From Bufo bufo (lineage: Eukaryota > Chordata > Amphibia > Anura > Bufonidae): a DNA stretch of 64,000 nucleotides. Positions 57,052-64,000 of the stretch are shown in pieces. The notes under the pieces are model-generated. The model saw nothing but the letters and a program-made list of their open reading frames with translations, was not told where the DNA came from and did not search any database. The translations under genes were made by a program, and so were the position numbers. Location of the stretch: positions 449,784,722 through 449,848,721 of the forward strand of contig NC_053392.1 in the NCBI RefSeq assembly GCF_905171765.1. The letters are read 5' to 3'. The stretch's first letter is position 1. Every line of letters starts with the position of its first letter.

Positions 57052-58342
57052 CCCCTTAGTGACCAAGCGTTTTTCTTCCTTTTTTCATGGTCTCGTTCCA
57101 AGAGCTATAACTTTTGTATTTTTTCGTCTATATAGCTTTATGAGGGCTTGTTTTTTACGGGACAAGTTGTAGTTTTTAATGGCTCCATTTTGGGGTACAC
57201 ATAACTTTCTGATTAACTTTTATTAACTCTTTCTTGGAGGGAGATGGGGAAAAATAGCAATACTGCCACTGGGTTTTTACATTATAAATTTTATGGCGTT
57301 CGTTTTTCGGTACAAATAACATAATATATTTATTCTCTGGGTCAGTACGATTACAGTGATACTAAATACTTATAATTCTGTTTACGTTTTACTACTTTTT
57401 TTGCAATAAAACCCCTTTTATTAACAAAAAAAATATTTTGCATTGCCACTTCACAAGACCCATAACTTTTTTTAATTTTTTTATATGGAATTGTGTGAGG
57501 GCTTGATTTTTGAAAGACGACTTGTATTTTTCATTGGTATGATTTTGGAGTAAATGCCGCTTTTTGATCGCCTGTTATTACGTTTTTTTCGGTGGAAACT
57601 AAGAATAAATTCGAAATTCTGTCCTTTTTTTTTACGGCGTTCACCATAGGGGATAATTTATGTAATATTTATGTAGTCCCGGTCGGTACGGACGCGGCAA
57701 TACCAAACATATGGGGGATATTTTCTTTTTGCAATTTTTTTCATTGAAAAGCGTATTTTCAATGGAAAAAAAAGCATATTTTTTTATTTTATGGATTTTT
57801 TTAAATTTAATAAATGTGTATTTTTTTTCTATTTTTTTTTTACTACTTAATAGTCCCACAAGGGGACTATAATATACAGTATTTTGATTATCTCTATAAT
57901 GCATTGCATTTCAATAGCAATGCTATTCAAACATTGACCAGCAGGCTGCGCCAGAGAGGCACAGCCTGCTGGAGGTAACGGAAGACAGGCTCGAGGCCCT
58001 GATCAGAAGCAAGGTAAGCTTCCCAACACATCAGCACCCCGCGATCGCATTTTTGGGGTGCTGATGGGAGACAGAGGGAGACCGCTCCCTCTGTCACCAC
58101 TTTACATGCAGCGGGCGCCATTGCGCCCGGCATGTAAAGGGTTTAACAGCCCGGATCGGCACTCCTGCCAGTCCGGGCTGATAGAGCAGGGACCCTGCTC
58201 TCATGTGAGAGCCAGGTCCGCGCTCCCTGCTGCACGGGGGAGCCGTGCAGCGCTTAGACTGGGCCGCCGTAAAAACGCGGCGGCCCAGCCTAAGGCCCCT
58301 TAGTGACCGCCGTAAAAACACGTATGGGTGGTCACTAAGGGG
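57052..58342. mobile_element. piggyBac-like non-autonomous element (TTAA target)
   Basis: Perfect 13-bp ends CCCCTTAGTGACC and GGTCACTAAGGGG lie between TTAA at 57048-57051 and 58343-58346. The interior has T-rich half and GC-rich half regions, with phrases shared with 4474-6902 and 10454-11405 (for example 'gatcgcctg', 'gcattgca'). No transposase. Confidence 0.85.
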
Positions 58343-58481
58343 TTAAGGTGTATCCATATAAATGGCCCACCCTGTATATCACCATCAGCCTACATTGACT
58401 ATCTCCCACTAACTATCTGTTTAATATATATAAGCTAACTAACTATCTAATGTAATGACTCAGCAAGTCGCAGAGCACAGC

Positions 58482-58802
58482 CAGGGGCGTAGCTATAGGG
58501 GACCCAGGGTAAGCGGCTGCTTTAGGGCCCTGACCCAGAAGGGGCCCAGCCAGGAGGAGGAGGACTGTTGAGGATTTTGTCAGGGCCCCCTCAACAGTAT
58601 TACACAATTCAATTTTATACAGTGACAGTATAGATAGTGTAGAAAACGGATGGAACAGTTGCCGGGCCTGGTCTGAGAGAGCGAGACTAGCCACAGGAAT
58701 GGGGGCGGCATGAAAGGAAGGGGTTGCGAAAAAATTACTGGGGGAGGGGGGCTTCATTCAAAAATTTGCTGTGGGGCCTAGTCATTTCTAGCTACGCCAC
58801 TG
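58482..58802. mobile_element. hAT MITE with perfect 8-bp duplication
   Basis: AGCACAGC occurs exactly on both sides (58474-58481 and 58803-58810). Ends CAGGGGCGTAGCTA and TAGCTACGCCACTG are inverted with one mismatch. 321 bp, no gene. Confidence 0.92.
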
Positions 58803-59040
58803 AGCACAGCAATGACACTGCTGTGTCTCTCAGAACTGCAAAAAAAACTAAGATATTGCAGCCTTCTCATTGGCCCACAAGCAAGAAGCAGGGACGGATC
58901 ATGGGTTCAGATGAAAAAAAATCTAGAATATTCGAAAATACGAATATACGGTATAGCACTATATTCTAAATCTTCGCAAATTCTCGAACTGGCGATATTT
59001 GCAATTCAAATATTCGCGCCCAACACTACATAGCACCACG

Positions 59041-59590
59041 CTAATGTCCCCCAGCAACTTGGGGAAAAATTTTCATACTGCCGAGTATGGCATTATCCCT
59101 CCTCAACTGCGTGATGCCTGCTGTTGCTTTCATGAACCCATGCACTGCTAGTTTGTTCCTCACAGGTCGCCTCCCAAGAAGCAGACGGTGTACCCCACCA
59201 GTGTTTGGCTGCAGATCTCCCACTGATCTCGTGGGCAAACTTCCACCCTGCTGTCTCACGGGCACACTGCCACCCTCGCCCCCTGATGACCATGCCCCCT
59301 TGCCACCCGACTCCCACGTGCAATCGGCTACATTATCATCTACATCTGTTTGAGAGACACTTGTGTCAGCCTCACCTATCTTTTGCACAAGTCTCTGACC
59401 GCTTACAAGATGTGCTCACACCCGACTGTTGTCATCGGTAGTTGCACACCTAGAGGAGTCTCCAGCGGACCTCTGCTCCAAGACTTTTCTGGCCTGCAAC
59501 TGTTCACTGTCCTCACAAAGGTCCCTGTTGCTGAAAAGCAGAGCCTGCGACGATCATTACTTTGCTAGCAAAAGGAGCAGCTAAAGCAAG
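59041..59590 (-). pseudogene. Fragment of third hAT family, inverted copy
   Basis: On the minus strand, 59388 downward reads IGEADTSVSQTDVDDNVADC, matching the plus-strand sequence at about 63640-63690; just upstream (59500-59400) the words 'caacagggacctttgtgaggacag' and 'gcaactaccgatgac' match 63480-63590. The fragment covers only the N-terminal low-complexity part. No catalytic motif. Confidence 0.7.
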
Positions 59591-59599
59591 AGGCAGGTG

Positions 59600-60338
59600 C
59601 AGTACAGGTGACGGCACAGAGGCAGTTACCTGGGCCATGCCAACTAAACGTGGTGTCAGAGGAACCCACCGATTCCTGGCTTTGTGTATCTGTTGTTACT
59701 TGAGATGATATAAACTAACAAATTAACTGGGAAAGTGGCAGCAGTTCAAAAAGATGCACAAGGCAATTACACTCAACTGCACTGTCCCTGCTGTCTACCT
59801 TTGCTCTCTCTACAGTCTCTAAAAACTCTCTCTACAATCTCCATACACTATCTCTATCCAATAGTCTTATGTTGATAGCTTTCGGCAACACTGTCCCTAC
59901 TGCATAAGTGCTTGTCATGTCTCTCCCTATTCGGAATTGTGGCACATCAAATTTTTCCTAAACTACAGCTCGAATACCACTCCAGATGCTTTGATTTGCT
60001 CAACACTACCCAGACCCCTGACGATCAGCTGTTAGAACAGGATGGGAGCTCTGTGAGCGTTGCAGGATCTTCCTAGGCCTACGTCACTGTACATCGGTCA
60101 CGTGGCCTAGTTGCAGCTCAGTCCCATTGAAGTGAATGGGACTGCCCTTCAATACCACAGCTGCTATACTATGTAGGGCGCTGTGCTTGGTGAACTGCAG
60201 GGAGCTGGTCGCGCTCACCAGCGGCAGCTCCCTAGAGCAGCTGTTTGCCGGGGTTGCCGAGCCTTGGACCCCCACCAATGTGAAAATGATGTCTGATCCT
60301 AAAGATAGCTTATCATTATCATTTCCTGGACAAATCCC
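59600..60338. repeat. Unassigned sequence, then interspersed repeat
   Basis: Bases 59600-60004 hold nothing I recognise. Bases 60005-60338 (complement) carry 'cattggtgggggtcc', 'tcccattcacttcaatggga' and 'aacagctgatcg', a dispersed anuran repeat I know by pattern but cannot name; a decayed copy lies at 14318-14650. Confidence 0.55.
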
Positions 60339-60342
60339 TTAA

Positions 60343-60752
60343 CCCTTTGGATACTGGAGATTTTTTAGTTTTTGCCTTTTCATATTCTTCCCTATCTTCC
60401 TTGAGACATAACTTTTTAAATTTTCCATTTACATAGCCGTATGAGGGCTTATTTTTTGCGGGACAAGTTGGACTTTCTAATGCCACCATTTAATATGGCA
60501 TACAATGTAGAGGGAAGCGGGGAAAAAATTCAAAATGGGGGGATATAAAATTGATATAAAAACTCAATTCCTCCTCCGCTTTACAGGTTTTGTCCCTACT
60601 GCGTTCCCTTTGTGGCAAAAACTGACCTGTGCCCTTCATTCACTAGGTCAGTGCGATTACAATGATACCAAATATGTATAGTTTTTTTTGTGTCTAAATA
60701 GTGTAAAAATAAATTAAAACTTAACAATATATATAAATATACAGTGTATATA
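60343..60752. mobile_element. End of a TTAA-type element
   Basis: TTAA (60339-60342) is followed by CCCTTTGGATACTGG and phrases shared with 57052-58342 ('ccgtatgagggcttattttttgcgggacaag'-like text). It is interrupted by the Tc1-like element at 60755, and its other end is not seen beyond it. Confidence 0.6.
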
Positions 60753-60754
60753 TA

Positions 60755-61802
60755 CACTCACCTAAAGAATTATTAGGAACACCATACTAATACGGTGTTG
60801 GACCCCCTTTTGCCTTCAGAACTGCCTTAATTCTACGTGGCATTGATTCAAACAAGGTGCTGATAGCATTCTTTAGAAATGTTGGCCCATATTGATAGGA
60901 TAGCATCTTGCAGTTGATGGAGATTTGAGGGATGCACATCCAGGGCACGAAGCTCCCGTTTCACCACATCCCAAAGATGCTCTATTGGGTTGAGATCTGG
61001 TGACTGTGGGGGCCATTTTAGTACAGTGAACTCTTTGTCATGTTCAAGAAACCAATTTGAAATGATTCGAGCTTTGTGACATGGTGCATTATCCTGCTGG
61101 AAGTAGCCATCAGAGGATGGATACATGTTCTCATTCTGTTTACGCCAAATTCGGACTCTACCATTTGAATGTCTCAGCAGAAATCGAGACTCATCAGACC
61201 AGGCAACATTTTTCCAGTCTTCAACAGTCCAATTTTGGTGAGCTCGTGCAAATTGTAGCCTCTTTTTCTTATTTGTAGTGGAGATGAGTGCTACCCAGTG
61301 GGGTCTTCTGCTGTTGTAGCCAATCCGCCTCAAGGTTGTGCGTGTTGTGGCTTCACAAATGCTTTGCTGCATACCTCGGTTGTAACGAGTGGTTATTTCA
61401 GTCAACGTTGCTCTTCTATCAGCTTGAATCAGTCGGCCCATTCTCCTCTGACCTCTAGCATCCACAAGGCATTTTTGCCCACAGGACTGCCGCATACTGG
61501 ATGTTTTTCCCTTTTCACACCATTCTTTGTAAACCTTAGAAATGGTTGTGCGTGAAAATCCCAGTAACTGAGCAGATTGTGAAATACTCAGACCGGCCCG
61601 TCTGGCACCAACAACCATGCCACGCTCAAAATTGCTTAAATCGCCTTTCTTTCCCATTCTGACATTCAGTTTGGAGTTCAGGAGATTGTCTTGACCAGGA
61701 CCACCCCCCTTAATGCATTGAAGCAACTGCCATGTGATTGGTTGACTAGATAATTGCATTAATGAGAAATAGAACAGGTGTTCCTAATAATTCTTTAGGT
61801 GA

Positions 61803-61805
<3 letters not shown>
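60755..61805 (-). mobile_element. Tc1-like transposon, internally deleted (DD36E)
   Basis: Inverted ends CACTCACCTAAAGAATTATT and its complement are flanked by TA (60753-60754 and 61806-61807). The transposase on the minus strand lacks part of its core. 1,051 bp, shorter than full-length members of this group. A (TA)n run follows at once. Confidence 0.93.
60848..61657 (-). pseudogene. Tc1-like transposase with in-frame core deletion (DD36E)
   Basis: The likely start is ATG 61657 (MGKKGDLSNFERGMVVGARR); an earlier in-frame ATG at 61759 adds 34 residues in the terminal region. Helix-turn-helix: SISQSAQLLGFSRTTISKVY. Catalytic motifs: VAWSDESRFLL (first Asp), YFQQDNAPCHK (second Asp) and SPDLNPIEHLWD (Glu), with 36 residues between the last two, as in the DD36E (Incomer-like) group. 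The stretch between first and second Asp is shortened by about 40 residues (RKQNENM runs straight into YPSSDGYF). An extra T near 60850 ends the protein early at a TGA. Both defects make it inactive. Confidence 0.9.

Positions 61806-61849
<44 letters not shown>
61806..61849. repeat. (TA)n microsatellite
   Basis: About 20 TA repeats directly after the Tc1-like element, probably grown from its TA target or a pre-existing run (similar short TA tract before the element at about 60726-60754). Confidence 0.95.
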
Positions 61850-61919
61850 TAATCACAAACAAAAATTCAAATAGCAGCACTAGTCCAATAGACCACGGGT
61901 GCAAAATCCTCCAAGCCGC

Positions 61920-62185
61920 AGGCTCAACAGCTAATTTGATGATCAGTATCCAAAAGATGAGGCAGCACTCCAGTGGATGAAGTGAAAAATGGTGGACCCT
62001 TTATTGACCCCTTCTGCAACGTTCCCTTTATTGACCCCTTCTGCAACGTTTCAACCACTCAATGCAGTCTTTAACATTGCTTGTTAAAGACTGCATTGAG
62101 CCTTTGAAAAGTTGCAGAAGGGGTCAATAAAGGGTCCACTGTTTTGACTTCATCTACTGGAGTGCTGCCTCATCTTTTGGATATA
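61920..62185. repeat. Inverted repeat, possible Penelope-like terminal region
   Basis: 'aaaagatgaggcagcactccagt' (61951) and its complement near 62155, plus 'gaccctttattgaccccttctgcaacg' (61994) and its complement near 62120-62140, form a hairpin centred near 62080. The inner part has TTGAAACG-like and CATTGAG words resembling a decayed hammerhead core. No gene. Confidence 0.45.
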
Positions 62186-62690
62186 TATATTTTATTTTAG
62201 AAAAACATGTCGGGGGGCAGAAAGTGATATGTGACAATTTAGCCAGCTAGTGCCATGCCAAGCAAGGAGGTCTGATATATTTACAAGCAGTAAAGTGAAC
62301 ACAGGAGGGCACTCGCTATCAATAGGTAGCGCACTGTGAAACAAACATTGTGCACCAAATCGAGCACGGAAGTTGCTATGTGGAGGCAGTGGTGATAGCT
62401 AGGGTGATATAGAAGATGGCTCCCTAGTGGTTTCCCAATAATATTCAGACTATACAAATACTACCAGTAATAGGGCAGGAACAGCTGATAACATTTATTG
62501 CTTGTCCTTAAAATTATCTAGAACTGACATGGTTAAAATAAATTTTTAGTACTAGTAATTCAGTAACACGTGTCAACCCAGAGACAACTAATGGTCTTAG
62601 TGACCAATTGTACATATTTAGATTATTGCGTCTCAACATGTGTTAGCGGGTCAAATGTAAATAAAGTTACTATAAAACCCTGATCCCGTG
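62186..62690. other. Gene-free stretch
   Basis: No gene and no repeat that I recognise in 500 bp. Confidence 0.5.
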
Positions 62691-63110
62691 CGGTTGCCGG
62701 CATTTTCATGTAATTGTGCAGTACATAAGTGTGCACTGCAGTGCACCAATATTCATAGCCAATCCGTTCTGTTAGCTGTAGAGTTAAGGTGCGTCAGTAA
62801 TACAGGCAGGTCTAATTTATTAGCGTGTACATATGTGTGCAGTGCACCAATATTCATAGAAAATCCATTCTATTAGCTGTAGAGTTACTGTGTGTCCGTA
62901 TTAGACGTCACTGTTACTGGCAAGTCTAATTTATCACCGTGTACATAATAAGTGTTCATTGCAGTGCACAAATATTCATAGCTAATCCGTTCTGTTAGCT
63001 GTAGTTACTATGTGCCACAATTTACAGGCGGGTCTAATTTATCGCCGAGCACATAAGTGCTCAAGGCACCAAGAGTCATCGCAAATCCGTTCCATTAGTG
63101 ATACAGTTGT
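62690..63110. repeat. About 105-bp tandem repeats before third hAT gene
   Basis: The phrase 'gcagtgcaccaatattcatag...aatcc.ttctgttagctgtag' recurs at about 62740, 62840, 62960 and 63060, about 100-115 bases apart. This is the third hAT-type element in the window with such an array before its transposase. Confidence 0.85.
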
Positions 63111-63118
63111 TATACACT

Positions 63119-64000
63119 ATGGCCAACAGACAGGTGCCTGTGCCCTCCAAAGGAATGAGAAGTCCCAAAAATGTTTCTGTAGCCGACACAAGTAGCAGCA
63201 GAAGAAAAAATGGAGGTAGCAGCCGCAGCAACAGGCCAGAGCTACCAATGTCATCCAGCAGTCGGGTTTTGACCAACAATCTAGTTGTACTGGAATGGTT
63301 GACTTCACAATTATCTCAAGTAACAACAGATAGACACAGCGAGGAATCGGAGGGTTCCTCTGACACCGTGCTTAATTGGCATGACCCAGGAACTGCCTCT
63401 ATGTTGAACTTTCCTCTTGCTTTTGCTGTTCCATCTGTTAGCCAAGTAATGGTAGCAACTGGCTCTGCTTCTATTTTCAGCAACGATGACCTTTGTGAGG
63501 ACAGTCAGCAGTTACAGGCCAGCACAGGCTTGAAGGAGAAGTCTGCTGTAGACTCCTTTAGGCGTGCAGCTACCAATGATGACAGTCGGATGGTAGCACA
63601 TGTTGTGAGAGGTCAGGAACGTGCATGACAAACAGGTGAGGGTGATACAAGTGACTTGCAAACATATGTAGATGATAATGTAGCCATGTAGTCCTTTAGC
63701 TGCAAAGGTAAAATGCTCTTCCCCATCAGGTGATATGCAACTTTTCCATCGATTGGAACTTTATGCTTCATATGATAGACCGCCTGTACGAGCAGAGGAA
63801 GGCGGTCAACAATTTCTTAATGCAGTAGACAGACATGTTTACTCTCCGGTGTGATTTTCATCTTAGCCAGTGGCAGCTCATGCGTGACACGTGCTGTTTG
63901 CTCAGGTCGTTTAAGGTGGCCACTTTATTTGTCAGTCAGCAGAAATACAGGATGACTGATGTCATTCCACTCCTTCATATCCTGGAGGGGATGCTGGGAA
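63119..64000 (+). pseudogene. Third hAT family transposase, runs off window
   Basis: ATG 63119 opens 170 codons of Ser-rich sequence (MANRQVPVPSKGMRSPKN...) to a stop at 63628; the N-terminal half has no motif. After a gap the frame near 63750 encodes DWNFMLHMIDRLYEQRKAV, matching the RWN region of hAT transposases (here DWN), and WQLMRDTCCLLRSFKVATL then YRMTDVIPLLHILEGMLG, the following helical segment. Stops at about 63827 and earlier break it, and the catalytic part before RWN is missing. The C-terminal dimerisation domain would be beyond the window. Confidence 0.75.

Larger units (their letters stand above)
55415..58376 (+). mobile_element. Mariner-type transposon (DD41D), one terminal repeat split by TTAA element
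   Basis: Terminal inverted repeats of over 200 bp run from 55415 inward and from 58376 inward, sharing 'gtgggccattaatatagata', 'aacttcctgtttgtggcaca' and 'accatggcggcc' (or their complements). TA ends are present on both sides. The right repeat is cut at a TTAA by the element 57052-58342; 'ttaataaaatggg' is continuous when it is removed. Confidence 0.88.
55224..59028. mobile_element. AT-rich hAT-like non-autonomous element containing a mariner-type element
   Basis: TAGTGATGAGCGGCAGGGGC at 55224 and GCGCCCAACACTA at about 59016-59028 look like its two ends, and both flanks inside are rich in 'aatattcg' words. The DD41D element and a hAT MITE interrupt it. No 8-bp duplication is evident, so borders are tentative. 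Confidence 0.45.

Noticed and set aside
58094..58321. GC-rich frames on both strands near 58.2 kb
   Set aside because: Within the GC-rich half of a non-autonomous TTAA element; no motif.
61846..62200. Possible SINE with Pol III promoter
   Set aside because: No convincing A and B boxes; inverted structure and hammerhead-like words suggest Penelope debris instead.

Overview
This window looks like intergenic DNA from a large, transposon-rich vertebrate genome, most likely a frog or toad. The evidence is the mixture of families: Tc1/mariner, piggyBac, TTAA-target MITEs, hAT, Harbinger-type MITEs, chromodomain Ty3/gypsy, tyrosine-recombinase (Ngaro/DIRS) retrotransposons, a Penelope-like element with a GIY-YIG nuclease, and an L1/Tx1-type LINE. 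Several MITE sequences here are ones I recognise from anuran genomes (from memory, not searched). I found no convincing host gene, tRNA, rRNA or CRISPR array. Almost every long reading frame belongs to a mobile element.

Layout. 1-1574: 3' part of a Tc1-like transposon carrying a palindromic TTAA MITE. 1575-4393: decayed piggyBac. 4474-6902: non-autonomous TTAA element. 6907-9362: Ty3/gypsy remnant lacking RT/RNase H, cut by a Tc1-like element (9363-10453) that is itself cut by a TTAA-element fragment (to 11405). 11698-13645: non-autonomous hAT holding a TTAA MITE, which holds a second hAT MITE. 13.7-16.3 kb: old repeat debris.

16321-54351 is one deeply nested block. An outer hAT deletion derivative contains a solo LTR (18844-49462, TSD CCATC). 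This contains a second hAT (19223-49256), which contains a minus-strand Ngaro/DIRS-like retrotransposon (about 23558-47914). The Ngaro element is broken twice: by a chromodomain gypsy element (24609-35357, TSD CCTTG) that contains a Penelope-like element (29311-34807), and by a full-length LINE (35541-44431, TSD GGAAATTGT) that contains a second Tc1-like copy (41591-43161). When the nested insertions are set aside, the outer reading frames line up again at every junction checked, so the insertion order is readable.

54.4-64 kb: a DD41D mariner-type transposon with an apparently intact transposase (55415-58376), split by a TTAA element; a hAT MITE with a perfect 8-bp TSD (58482-58802); an internally deleted DD36E Tc1-like element (60755-61805); and parts of a third hAT family at 59.0-59.6 kb (minus) and 62.7-64.0 kb (plus, running off the window).

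The genes do not form a pathway. Each is, or was, the mobility machinery of its own element. The most complete are the DD41D transposase, the Penelope RT/GIY-YIG ORF and the LINE ORF1; most others carry stops, frameshifts, deletions or interruptions.
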